A stretch of DNA of 45,869 nt from Vallitalea maricola. Its GTDB lineage: Bacteria > Bacillota > Clostridia > Lachnospirales > Vallitaleaceae. The stretch lies in the NCBI RefSeq assembly GCF_036985595.1, contig NZ_BTPU01000094.1, forward strand, positions 1-45,869, read 5' to 3'. Both the position numbers and the translations under genes were made by a program. Below, piece by piece: positions 1 to 7,874 of this stretch. The notes under the pieces were generated by a model. That model did no database searches. It was not told where the DNA came from and saw only the letters and a list, made by a program, of their open reading frames with translations. How positions within the stretch are numbered: the first letter of the stretch is position 1; every line of letters starts with the position of its first letter.

Positions 1-168
1 GACCCGTTTACGGGTAAGCCGATAATAAAAGGCTAATGAAAACACCTTTAGGTGTAACTTGAGAATAGATGCAGTTGGCAGACTATTCAATGAGTCTTGA
101 GACTCAGCTAGTAACATACCCTTATAGGGTAAGTGCAAACCACCCGTTTTACGGGTGGTGGTGATTTA
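1..168 (+). mobile_element. Right end of an IS200/IS605-like (TnpB-type) element with omegaRNA-like hairpins, partial
   Basis: This non-coding stretch is packed with short perfect hairpins: 2-15, 42-55 (ACACC/GGTGT), 91-106 (TGAGTC/GACTCA), 117-131 (TACCC/GGGTA) and a final one at about 138-159 (ACCACCCG/CGGGTGGT). A chain of small stem-loops ending in a CACCC...GGGTG hairpin resembles the right ends of IS200/IS605-family elements, where the 3' end of the tnpB transcript and the overlapping omegaRNA lie. The tnpB reading frame would lie left of the window. The element ends just before the fliJ stop at 171, so it inserted into the spacer without cutting the gene. The exact boundary cannot be set without the left half. 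Family assignment is recognition by structure, not by a search; another structured RNA is possible. Confidence 0.5.
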
Positions 169-170
169 AT

Positions 171-608
171 TTATTTTCTATACTTATAACTTACTATTTC
201 ATCCAAATGCTTTTGTTCTTCTTTACATTCTTCTTTGTAATACTCTTCATAAGCATTTTCCTTCAACTTTTCATACATCTTTTTTTCAATGAGAGCTTCT
301 TTCAATTCATCTCTAATTGATTCAACTTGATTATTTGCCTTAGTAACTGTAATATTTTGTTCTAAAACTACATTAGTGTAATATTTGTTTTTTTCTCCAA
401 AATCTCTAATATCCTTTACTGTGATTCTATCACTAACCATTTTTTTATATAGGTTATTATTATTATCTCTTAGAGTAATTAACTGTGTTAATCTTTTTTC
501 TTCTATTTCAAGTAATTGATTAGCATTGCTTAATTCCATACGCTTTTGTTCTTCAAATTTCTCTTTTACACTTAAGATATTTTGTAACCTGAATTGAAAT
601 TTAGCCAT
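171..608 (-). CDS. fliJ: Flagellar export protein FliJ
   Basis: A 145-residue, highly charged, almost wholly helical protein beginning MAKFQFRLQNIL, the typical FliJ N-terminus. It has the family's length and a long coiled coil through residues 10-140. FliJ is the cytosolic stalk of the flagellar type III export apparatus. It resembles the gamma subunit of F-type ATPases, inserts into the FliI hexamer and helps couple ATP hydrolysis to FlhA. Its ATG overlaps the fliI stop by one base (TAATG), indicating translational coupling. It is the last flagellar gene visible; the next base pairs are the end of a mobile element. The assignment rests on size, coiled coil and position, since FliJ sequences are poorly conserved. 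Confidence 0.88.
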   Translation of the reverse strand: MAKFQFRLQNILSVKEKFEEQKRMELSNANQLLEIEEKRLTQLITLRDNNNNLYKKMVSDRITVKDIRDFGEKNKYYTNVVLEQNITVTKANNQVESIRDELKEALIEKKMYEKLKENAYEEYYKEECKEEQKHLDEIVSYKYRK

Positions 609-1933
609 TACTTATCACTACCTTCTAAAAATATCTCTTCCATTTTATCTATCTCTTCATCAAAATTAAACTTTTCTTCTGTTTTTTGTTTTAAGTAATT
701 GTTAACCAGTTTAATCTTGTCAATTGCATAATCAATATCTTCATTACTACCTCTAGAATATGCACCAATATTTATTAGATCTTCTACATCTTTATAAGTT
801 GCTAAAACAGTTTTCATATTGTTTGCCATATCTTTATGTCTATCATCTGCAACTTCTGACATAACTCTTGAAACACTTTGTAGAATATCAATCGCTGGAT
901 AATGATTTTTGTAAGCTAATTTCCTCGATAGCACGATGTGTCCATCAAGAATACCTCTTGCTGTATCAGTAATTGGCTCATTCATGTCATCACCATCAAC
1001 CAGTACTGTATAAAGCCCCGTAATAGATCCTACCTCTGCGTTCCCAGCTCTTTCTAACAGTTTTGGCATTACAGCAAATACAGATGGAGTATATCCTCTA
1101 CTAACAGGAGGTTCCCCTATAGCTAATCCAATTTCTCTCTGAGCCATAGAAAATCTAGTTAAGGAATCCATCATCAGCAGAACATCTTTTCCTGTATCTC
1201 TAAAATACTCAGCTATTGCTGTAGCTGTACTAGCAGCCTTTTGCCTAACTAAAGCAGGTTTATCAGAAGTAGCAACTACTACTACTGACCTTTTCAACCC
1301 TTCTTCGCCTAAATCTCTTTCAATAAACTCTTTTACTTCTCTTCCTCTTTCACCAATTAGTGCAATGATATTAATATCAGCACTTGTATTTCTTGCAATC
1401 ATACCTAACAATGTACTTTTTCCAACGCCGCTTCCTGCAAAGATACCTACTCTTTGTCCCTTACCGATAGTCAATAAACCATCAACAGCTTTTACACCAA
1501 TAGGTAATACTTCTTTAATTCTTTTTCTTTTAAGAGGCTCTGGAGGTTCATTATGTATACTGTAATCTGTATCAGTATAGATTATTTCTTTATCATCTAT
1601 AGGATTACCTAATCCATCTAACACTCTACCTAATAGTTTATCACCAACAGCTACTGTAAGAGTTTGTCCAAGAGCCTCAACTGTACTTCCTAATCCAACA
1701 CCTTCTAAATCCCCTAAGGGCATAAGCAATATTCTATTTTCCTTAAATCCAACAACCTCTGCTAAAACAGATGCTTTATCAATACCCGAATGAATAAGAC
1801 ATAATCCTCCCATTCGAACCTTTGGACCTAATGATTCAATAGTCAATCCTACTACTCTTGTAACCCTTCCTAGATGTCTAATATAAGAATTACTAATAAG
1901 TGTCTCATATTTATTAAAATCAATACTTTCCAT
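608..1933 (-). CDS. fliI: Flagellum-specific ATPase FliI
   Basis: ATPase of the flagellar type III export gate, related to F1-ATPase beta subunits. It hydrolyses ATP to help deliver rod, hook and filament subunits to FlhA/FlhB. Visible motifs are the Walker A loop GSGVGKST (about residue 168), a Walker B strand ending LLMMDSLTR, and the family segments PPVSRGYTPSVF and GSITGLYTVLVDGDD. Length (441 residues) is normal. The frame opens upstream at 1942 (MKLMESI), but the AAGAGG there touches that ATG; it sits 9 bases before the ATG at 1933, so I choose MESIDFNKYE as the start. The gene lies between fliH (14-base gap) and fliJ (1-base overlap). Confidence 0.97.
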   Translation of the reverse strand: MESIDFNKYETLISNSYIRHLGRVTRVVGLTIESLGPKVRMGGLCLIHSGIDKASVLAEVVGFKENRILLMPLGDLEGVGLGSTVEALGQTLTVAVGDKLLGRVLDGLGNPIDDKEIIYTDTDYSIHNEPPEPLKRKRIKEVLPIGVKAVDGLLTIGKGQRVGIFAGSGVGKSTLLGMIARNTSADINIIALIGERGREVKEFIERDLGEEGLKRSVVVVATSDKPALVRQKAASTATAIAEYFRDTGKDVLLMMDSLTRFSMAQREIGLAIGEPPVSRGYTPSVFAVMPKLLERAGNAEVGSITGLYTVLVDGDDMNEPITDTARGILDGHIVLSRKLAYKNHYPAIDILQSVSRVMSEVADDRHKDMANNMKTVLATYKDVEDLINIGAYSRGSNEDIDYAIDKIKLVNNYLKQKTEEKFNFDEEIDKMEEIFLEGSDK

Positions 1934-1946
1934 AAGTTTCATCCTC

Positions 1947-2699
1947 TTAAGAATTTAAACTATTTGCTATAAGCTTCAAATCTGATGTTAAACCATTTAG
2001 TCTAGTGTTAAGGCTGCAATCTAAATTTCCTAACTTAGTTTCTATAAAGCAATCGTTAGATTCTAATGCATTGTCTTTAATAATTTCAACATTAACAGTT
2101 TGACTTATTTCTTCGCATAACTTGTCTTTATTTTCGTTAACATAATCAAAATCATCAGGTGATACGTGAACAATCAGGTCATCTAATGTCTCAATTTCTG
2201 AAAAGCCTTTTTTAATCAGATAAAGAATTATATTCTCTTTTTCAATAACATAACCAGTTAGGTTTTTCACTAATTCAATTAAGATGTTAGCTATCTTAGG
2301 TTCTATATCACTAAGTATTTTCTCTTTTTCGTCATACGCTTGTTGTAATATTTGGTCAGCTTCATTTTTTAATTGTATTGCTTCTTGTTCACCCTTACTA
2401 ATACCATCTTTATATCCGTCCTCTAGTGCCTTTTTGTAAGCTTCTTCAGTAATATCTATTGCACTTTTCTTAGCATCTTCAACGATACACTGAGCTTCTC
2501 CCATTGCTTTATTTATAATATCATTTGCAACTTGCTCAGCTTGTTTTTTTTGCTTTTCAATAGATTTATTAATCTTAGCAGCACTAATATGTATATCTTC
2601 TTCCTTATTCTCAGAGATGTTATTTTTATTATTTACGCCAATAATCTTCTTATTATTGGAGGCGTAATTTATAAATGGTGATTTGATAATACTAGACAA
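1947..2699 (-). CDS. fliH: Flagellar assembly protein FliH
   Basis: A 250-residue protein with a variable N-terminus, a long charged coiled coil (about residues 45-130, rich in K, E, A and Q) and a C-terminal globular part, the FliH/YscL architecture related to fused b and delta ATP synthase stalk subunits. FliH binds and restrains FliI and tethers the FliI-FliJ complex to the C-ring. The start is TTG at 2699, inside the last codons of fliG (8-base overlap), preceded by GGAGGTGA in the fliG tail. Translational coupling to fliG is likely. FliH homologues diverge strongly, so position between fliG and fliI carries much of the call. Confidence 0.88.
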   Translation of the reverse strand: MSSIIKSPFINYASNNKKIIGVNNKNNISENKEEDIHISAAKINKSIEKQKKQAEQVANDIINKAMGEAQCIVEDAKKSAIDITEEAYKKALEDGYKDGISKGEQEAIQLKNEADQILQQAYDEKEKILSDIEPKIANILIELVKNLTGYVIEKENIILYLIKKGFSEIETLDDLIVHVSPDDFDYVNENKDKLCEEISQTVNVEIIKDNALESNDCFIETKLGNLDCSLNTRLNGLTSDLKLIANSLNS

Positions 2700-3699
2700 T
2701 TATCTCGTCACCTCCACCTCTAGAGATAACAATTTCACCAGCATCTTCTAATTTCCTGATTATACCAACAATCTTTTGCTGTGCTTCTTCTACATCTTTA
2801 AGTCTAACAGGTCCCATATATTCCATATCTTCTTTTATCATAGTTGCTAAACGCTTAGATAAATTATTAAATATAGTATTTTGTACTTCTTCTCCTGCAC
2901 CTTTTAATGCTGTTGCTAACTCATTATTATCCACATCACGAAGTATAGTCTGAATTGATCTGCTATCAAGTGATAAGATATCTTCAAATACGAACATTTT
3001 CTTCCTGATTTCTTCAGCAAGTTCTGTATTCTCGATTTCTAATGTTTCCATAATGTTCTTTTCTGTAGATCTATCAACAGAATTTAATATCTGAACAATA
3101 GAATCGACACCACCGACAATTGTATAATCTTGAGTAACTAATGAAGATAGTTTTCTCTCTAATACGTTTTCTACATCCTTTATGACATCTGGAGATGTTC
3201 TATCCATTTCAGCTATTCTCCTAGCTACATCTGCTTGTTTTTCTTGTGGTAACGAAGCAAGTATCATTGCTGATTGAGCAGGACTTAAATACGATAAGAT
3301 AAGTGCAATTGTCTGGTTATGTTCATCTTGAATAAAGTTAAGAAGTTGACTAGGTTCTGTCTTTCTAACAAATTCAAAAGGTCTAACTTGTAATGATGCA
3401 GTAAGTCTACCAATGACCTGTTTTGCTTTATCAGAACCAAGAGCATGTTCAAGAAGCTCTTTGGCATAACCAATTCCACCTTCTGCTATATATTGTTGAG
3501 CTAAACATACCTCATAAAAGTCTTGTAATACAGCTTCTTTGTCTTTTGGAGAAACACTTCTTGTATTTGCTATTTCAAGAGTTAATTGTTCAATTTCCTC
3601 TTCTTTTAGATGTTTAAAAACTTTTGATGATTTCTCAGGACCTAAAGCAATTAGCAATACAGCTGCTTTTTGTAATCCTTTTAAATCTTTATTAGCCAT
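2692..3699 (-). CDS. fliG: Flagellar motor switch protein FliG
   Basis: C-ring rotor protein that binds the FliF MS-ring through its N-terminal domain, FliM through its middle domain, and MotA through its C-terminal torque helix. The sequence begins MANKDLKGLQKAAVLLIALG, a classic FliG start, and contains the middle-domain DEHNQTIALILSYL segment; the usual EHPQ is EHNQ here. The C-terminal domain has the charged segment LSLDSRSIQTILRDVD expected for torque generation. The reading frame extends to 3723 inside fliF, but that ATG has no ribosome binding site. The ATG at 3699 has GGGAG about 10 bases upstream and gives the family N-terminus (335 residues). It begins 7 bases after the fliF stop. 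Confidence 0.97.
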   Translation of the reverse strand: MANKDLKGLQKAAVLLIALGPEKSSKVFKHLKEEEIEQLTLEIANTRSVSPKDKEAVLQDFYEVCLAQQYIAEGGIGYAKELLEHALGSDKAKQVIGRLTASLQVRPFEFVRKTEPSQLLNFIQDEHNQTIALILSYLSPAQSAMILASLPQEKQADVARRIAEMDRTSPDVIKDVENVLERKLSSLVTQDYTIVGGVDSIVQILNSVDRSTEKNIMETLEIENTELAEEIRKKMFVFEDILSLDSRSIQTILRDVDNNELATALKGAGEEVQNTIFNNLSKRLATMIKEDMEYMGPVRLKDVEEAQQKIVGIIRKLEDAGEIVISRGGGDEIIV

Positions 3700-3706
3700 A
3701 TTATTA

Positions 3707-5302
3707 TCACTCCCAATCTTCATTCAGCCAGTTTCTAAGCAACTGTGCTACTGCATCAGGTTTCTCATCAACAAATTTCTCTATTTGAATTCTTGTATCT
3801 GATTTATCATCAAATTCAATTTCTTCTAGATCTTGTTGTTCTCTGGTACTTGCCAACATATCTTCAACAGATAATTCAGGTTGTATCTCAGTAACTTCCA
3901 CTGGTTCAGTACCTTTATAAACTGCATATCCAAGCAATGCTATCATAATTACGATAATAGCTATAAAGATATAATCTGTAATAGGCTTTTTCTTAACTGA
4001 AATAGGAATAAATGTAGGAACTTCATAACCTATTATTTCAACCTTTGAACCATTAGCAGCATTCTTGACAAGTGATATAAGGTCATCATCAATAGCTATT
4101 TTCTTCGATTCGCTATTGCTTGCCTTGTACTCTTCCCATGATATGTTATCTAAAACACCCTGTTTTTTTAGAAGTGCTTGATCATATATTTTATATTTCT
4201 TAGCTGATATTGATACAGATGATTCATTATATTTTATATTTCCAATATGTTTAGTTTCATTTGTAACAGTTTTGCTCACATCATAATCTACTTTATCTAT
4301 CTTGGTACTGCTATCAGAATTACTATTGTTTGGTACAAGGTAATCAGTAGTACCATTATTAGAATCAGTTCCTGGAACACCAGATGGTGTCTGATTAGAA
4401 CCTTCTGATTCGTAATGATACTCAGATGAAGGTATTCCCTTTGATTGACCTTCTGGTGTAGTATATTCTTCTTTTATGGAAGACTGAGCATCAAAATCAA
4501 TAATCAAATCTGCTGTTACTACAGCATCATCAAATTCTCCTAATAATATAGATAAAACATCTTTTTCTATTTTATTTTCCATTGTTACTTCATAATCAAT
4601 TTTCTTATTTAGACTTGACCCATTAACAGCAATATCTTCACCATAGTATAACATTTTACCAGAATTATTAAGTATTCTTACATTTTTAAGATCTAAATTT
4701 TCTACAGAAGATGCTAAAAAGTTAGCGATACCAACTACTTGTTCTTCTGTTAGTTCATGTGATGTAGTAAGTATGGCTGATGCTTTAGCTTCTTTGACAT
4801 CATCAAATATTGTTCTATCTTGATCTGGTGTAACTAATTTAACTACAGCTGATTCAACATCTTCAATAACAGATATTTTATCTCCTAGTTCATTTTCAAA
4901 TGCTAATTTGTGTTTTGCTCTCTTTTCGGCTTCGGTAGTACTAAGACTAGAATTAAAAGCCTCTTTATATGTCATACCAGTATTTGATATAATACCCATA
5001 CTATCTAATGCCATTTGAGCATCTTGCTTTCTCTTCTTATCAACGTATACTGAAGAAGCATCGTCTCGAACTTCATATTTAATCCCTTGTTCTTGTAATA
5101 AAGTTTTAACTTGGTTAGTAGTTTTTGGTTCCAATCCTGAAACAAAGGGAACCATTTTTGTTTTATTAAGTGCTATTGTCAATATACTCAATGCAATAAC
5201 CGTTACTACCACAGCTGCAATTATTTGCAGTTTCTGTTTTTTGTCAAACTTGTTCCAGAACCCGGTTATTTGGTCTGAAATTTTACTTATAAAACCAGGC
5301 AT
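3707..5302 (-). CDS. fliF: Flagellar MS-ring protein FliF
   Basis: A 531-residue membrane protein that forms the MS-ring, the base on which the rod, C-ring and export gate assemble. It has the expected layout: a short cytoplasmic start, a transmembrane helix (about residues 26-45), the ring-building domains with FPVSGLEP-like and GMTYKEAFN-type segments, a Ser/Asn/Gly-rich low-complexity stretch (about 300-330), a second transmembrane helix (about 443-463), and an acidic tail ending near NWLNEDWE, which binds FliG. The start ATG has AAAGGGGTG upstream. fliG follows after 7 bases and fliE precedes it by about 70. Confidence 0.97.
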   Translation of the reverse strand: MPGFISKISDQITGFWNKFDKKQKLQIIAAVVVTVIALSILTIALNKTKMVPFVSGLEPKTTNQVKTLLQEQGIKYEVRDDASSVYVDKKRKQDAQMALDSMGIISNTGMTYKEAFNSSLSTTEAEKRAKHKLAFENELGDKISVIEDVESAVVKLVTPDQDRTIFDDVKEAKASAILTTSHELTEEQVVGIANFLASSVENLDLKNVRILNNSGKMLYYGEDIAVNGSSLNKKIDYEVTMENKIEKDVLSILLGEFDDAVVTADLIIDFDAQSSIKEEYTTPEGQSKGIPSSEYHYESEGSNQTPSGVPGTDSNNGTTDYLVPNNSNSDSSTKIDKVDYDVSKTVTNETKHIGNIKYNESSVSISAKKYKIYDQALLKKQGVLDNISWEEYKASNSESKKIAIDDDLISLVKNAANGSKVEIIGYEVPTFIPISVKKKPITDYIFIAIIVIMIALLGYAVYKGTEPVEVTEIQPELSVEDMLASTREQQDLEEIEFDDKSDTRIQIEKFVDEKPDAVAQLLRNWLNEDWE

Positions 5303-5373
5303 ATGTACACCCCTTTAACATAAATCACACATCCATTTTCTAACTTAGTTTAGGTTTGACATCTAAATATTAT

Positions 5374-5679
5374 TTAGACTTGCATACGCATTATTTCATT
5401 ATATGCATCAAGTAATTTATTTCTTAATGTTACTGTATATTGTATTGCTACTGAAGCTTTTTTTGATGCGATTAGAACATCGACAAAATTATCAGTTTTT
5501 CCTGCAGCAAAATCTGTAGTTACTTGTTCGGATTTTTTTTGCAATTGATTAGTATCATCTATTAATCCAATTGCTGCTTTGTAGATATCCTCAAATAATT
5601 GTCCAGATTCTTTTTTAGACTTATTTCCACTGGATATAAGATTATTTATGCTGCTAATATCCCCAATCTGAATTCCCAT
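5374..5679 (-). CDS. fliE: Flagellar hook-basal body complex protein FliE
   Basis: A small (101-residue) protein with the FliE C-terminal half: a helix ending in VDVLIASKKASVAIQYTVTL followed by RNKLLDAYNEIMRMQV. FliE joins the MS-ring to the proximal rod and is needed early in export. The frame can be opened with a TTG at 5694, but that codon overlaps the best ribosome binding site. GGAGAG lies 7 bases before the ATG at 5679, giving MGIQIGDISSIN. The gene sits between flgC and fliF, the usual flgB-flgC-fliE-fliF order of Firmicutes. Confidence 0.95.
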   Translation of the reverse strand: MGIQIGDISSINNLISSGNKSKKESGQLFEDIYKAAIGLIDDTNQLQKKSEQVTTDFAAGKTDNFVDVLIASKKASVAIQYTVTLRNKLLDAYNEIMRMQV

Positions 5680-5716
5680 TTTGCATCTCTCCAATCATCT
5701 CAATTATGTTAATCTC

Positions 5717-6154
5717 TTATTTGCCAATTTCTAAAGATTTCATTGCCATTGATTTAGCCGCATTCATTGCAGTCACATTTGCCTCATAGGAACGATTAGC
5801 TGAAATCATATTAACCATTTCTTCTATTGTATTTACATTAGGCATTAATACATATCCATCCTTGCCAGCTTCTGGATGACTAGGATCATATACTCTTTTT
5901 AATGGTTTGGTATCTTCGATGATCTTGGATACTTTAACTCCTGAAGCTGTATAATTATCAATAGAATCATTAAGTATGGAACTGAAATTGTTACTTTTCT
6001 GTTCTTCAAAAAGTAAAACTTTTCTTTTATATGGTCCACCATCTTTTGTCTTGGTGGTATTAACATTAGCAATGTTTTGAGAAATAATGTCCATCCTTAG
6101 TCTTTGGGCAGTCAAGCCTGTTGCACTAACATTCATTGAATTAAAAAAAGACAT
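5717..6154 (-). CDS. flgC: Flagellar basal-body rod protein FlgC
   Basis: Proximal rod subunit, 145 residues. The N-terminus MSFFNSMNVSATGLTAQRLR and the following DIISQNIANVNTTKT motif are hallmarks of axial rod and hook proteins. The C-terminus NMISANRSYEANVTAMNAAK is the matching amphipathic helix that packs against the N-terminus in the assembled rod. FlgC is exported through the flagellar type III apparatus without a cleaved signal. It lies directly downstream of flgB and upstream of fliE. Confidence 0.97.
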   Translation of the reverse strand: MSFFNSMNVSATGLTAQRLRMDIISQNIANVNTTKTKDGGPYKRKVLLFEEQKSNNFSSILNDSIDNYTASGVKVSKIIEDTKPLKRVYDPSHPEAGKDGYVLMPNVNTIEEMVNMISANRSYEANVTAMNAAKSMAMKSLEIGK

Positions 6155-6212
6155 TTACTTTACCTCCAATCATAATTAATATTTATATAACATATATACC
6201 TCTTGTTCCTTA

Positions 6213-6587
6213 TTAACGACTTAAAACTGTTGTAATTCTACTAAAATTATTAGATACTTGGTCAACTAAAACGTTGAATTTAATTTGATTTTTTGTAAGT
6301 TCTGTCATTTCTGTGTCAATGTTTATATTGTTACCATCTAATCTATAACTTAGATTTGATTTATCGACAACTACCTGTGGTGTTAATGCATTAGTATCTA
6401 TATCTGACAACTTATTATTAGATAGTAATGCTTCTTGTAATAATCCTTCAAATTTAACATCTTTCCTTTTATAACCTGGTGTATCTTCATTAGCAATATT
6501 TTCTGAAATTACATTGTGCCTCATTAAACTTGCATTTAAAGATTTATCTAGAATATTAATTGCATTGTACATATTATTACTTATCAT
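6213..6587 (-). CDS. flgB: Flagellar basal-body rod protein FlgB
   Basis: First gene of the flagellar operon here; a 124-residue proximal rod protein. The rod signature SLMRHNVISENIANEDTPGYKR follows the N-terminal helix, and the C-terminal helix (LVDQVSNNFSRITTVLSR) fits the family. Its ribosome binding site AGGTGG lies 5 bases before the ATG. About 270 bases of AT-rich spacer separate it from the codY terminator, so transcription probably starts in that spacer. I found no clear sigma-D type promoter there. Confidence 0.95.
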   Translation of the reverse strand: MISNNMYNAINILDKSLNASLMRHNVISENIANEDTPGYKRKDVKFEGLLQEALLSNNKLSDIDTNALTPQVVVDKSNLSYRLDGNNINIDTEMTELTKNQIKFNVLVDQVSNNFSRITTVLSR

Positions 6588-6762
6588 AATTCCACCTGCC
6601 TTTTTTATCCATTAATATTAATTATAATTTATATGTCGAAAATTGCAAGGCTTTTGTAATGAGCAATTAGACTTAATTTACACTAATCTAATAAATAAGA
6701 CTTAATAATTAATTTAAGTTATTAAATACTCAATTATCTCTTCCAAAAAAATACTTTTCTCC

Positions 6763-6802
6763 TATATATTGTATCAGTTTATGTCATAATATACAATATA
6801 TA
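6763..6802. promoter_or_regulatory. Perfect 12-bp inverted repeat upstream of flgB, containing symmetric promoter-like hexamers
   Basis: TATATATTGTAT at 6763-6774 is repeated in inverted form at 6791-6802 with a 16-base gap. On the minus strand the arms supply TTGTAT and TACAAT separated by 17 bases, a weak -35 and a good -10 for the flagellar operon; by symmetry the plus strand has the same pair. It could be a regulator operator, a promoter, or chance in AT-rich DNA. The 319-base spacer 6588-6906 otherwise holds only the codY terminator. Confidence 0.4.
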
Positions 6803-6860
6803 CTTAACAATTTTTGAAAATATTACCTAGAATTTACAGTAATAGTTTTTTTTGTAATCA

Positions 6861-6893
6861 AAAAAGGGAAAGCTCTTATCGAGCTTCCCCTCT
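6861..6893 (-). terminator. Rho-independent terminator of codY
   Basis: On the minus strand GGGGAAGCTC, a GATAA loop and GAGCTTTCCC form a 10-bp stem (6866-6890) followed by a run of T. It lies 17 bases beyond the codY stop codon and separates codY from the flagellar operon. Confidence 0.9.
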
Positions 6894-6906
6894 TTATTAT
6901 AAAATC

Positions 6907-7674
6907 TTATAGTTTCCTGAGTTCTTCAATCAATACGTCATTAAGAACCTTAATATAAGTTCCTTTCATACCTAAGGAACGAGATTCAATAACTCCTGCA
7001 CTCTCAAATTTTCTAAGTGCATTAACGATTACAGATCTAGTTATTCCAACTCTATCAGCTATTTTACTTGCAACTAATATGCCCTCACTACCATTCAATT
7101 CCTCAAAGATATGAGTAATTGCTTCTTGTTCTGAGAATGATAATGTACCAATTGCAGATTTAACGATAGTAGTCTTTCTAATTTCTTCTGTGTTTTCTTC
7201 GTTGATTGATCTCATGATTTCTAGTCCTACAACAGTAGCACCATATTCACTTAATATTATGTCCTCAATGTCATAGGAAGCATTATTCTTATATAGGAAT
7301 AAAGTTCCAAGTCTTTCTCCCGCAATATCTATTGGAATAATAATTCCAATATAATTATTTGCGTTTACGTTTGAAGAGAACCCTAATGTTTCAAGATTAA
7401 CATTTTCTTTAGTTGATAAAACATTTAATAGTCTTTCGTTTAAATTTTCATCAATACATGCTCCTAGTTTATCTTGTAACAACTCTTCAATAATACCAAT
7501 CTCTTCCCTGTTATGAAGTCCTAGTAATTTGCCCTTTTTACTAATGACTAATGCATTAGAATATAAAATATCACTAAGCACTTCACATATGTCGGTAAAT
7601 ATTACCCTTTGTGTACCTGTTCTTTGTAATAATCTGTTGATCTTTCTTGTTTTATCCAGTAGTTGTACACTCAT
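6907..7674 (-). CDS. codY: GTP- and branched-chain amino acid-sensing global repressor CodY
   Basis: CodY binds Ile/Leu/Val (and GTP in many species) and represses nutrient-acquisition, motility and early sporulation genes when nutrients are plentiful. The 255-residue protein has an N-terminal GAF-type sensing domain (about residues 1-155) and a C-terminal winged helix. The recognition region ASKIADRVGITRSVIVNALR (about 202-221) followed by FESAGVIESRSLGMKGTYIK is practically the Bacillus sequence. The start ATG has GGAGGG upstream. It has its own promoter and terminator, so it is probably monocistronic, and it sits between topA and flgB as in Bacillus. Confidence 0.98.
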   Translation of the reverse strand: MSVQLLDKTRKINRLLQRTGTQRVIFTDICEVLSDILYSNALVISKKGKLLGLHNREEIGIIEELLQDKLGACIDENLNERLLNVLSTKENVNLETLGFSSNVNANNYIGIIIPIDIAGERLGTLFLYKNNASYDIEDIILSEYGATVVGLEIMRSINEENTEEIRKTTIVKSAIGTLSFSEQEAITHIFEELNGSEGILVASKIADRVGITRSVIVNALRKFESAGVIESRSLGMKGTYIKVLNDVLIEELRKL

Positions 7675-7738
7675 TAAATTTTTCCCTCCTAAATTATTAT
7701 GCTATTAAGCTAAAAGCATCAACCAAGTTGCATAGTTT

Positions 7739-7767
7739 ATTATATTACGAAGCTTCTAAATATTCAA
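7739..7767 (-). promoter_or_regulatory. Sigma-A type promoter of codY
   Basis: Read on the minus strand, TTGAAT (7767-7762), a 17-base spacer and a perfect TATAAT (7744-7739) lie about 65 bases before the codY start. No rival pair of equal quality is visible in the topA-codY spacer. A half CodY-like box (ATTGAAAATA) lies just upstream but is too weak to claim. Confidence 0.65.
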
Positions 7768-7810
7768 GTATATATTTTCAATTGACGCTATTACCTAGCT
7801 TTTTTAACTC

Positions 7811-7849
7811 CAAAGTAACTGCCCTAGAATTTTATTTCTAATTACTTTG
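7811..7849. other. Nested inverted repeat in the topA-codY spacer
   Basis: CAAAGTAA (7811-7818) pairs with TTACTTTG (7842-7849), and inside it TAGAA (7825-7829) pairs with TTCTA (7836-7840). It lies downstream of topA and upstream of the codY promoter. It lacks a T-run directly after the stem on the minus strand, so it is not a typical terminator. Confidence 0.35.
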
Positions 7850-7874
7850 ACAACTTTTATGAATAACAAAATTA

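Noticed and set aside
6806..6822. Possible CodY box upstream of flgB
   Set aside because: Four mismatches to the 15-base consensus.
7773..7790. Possible CodY box upstream of codY
   Set aside because: Only a half-site matches AATTTTCWGAAAATT; such halves are frequent in AT-rich DNA.
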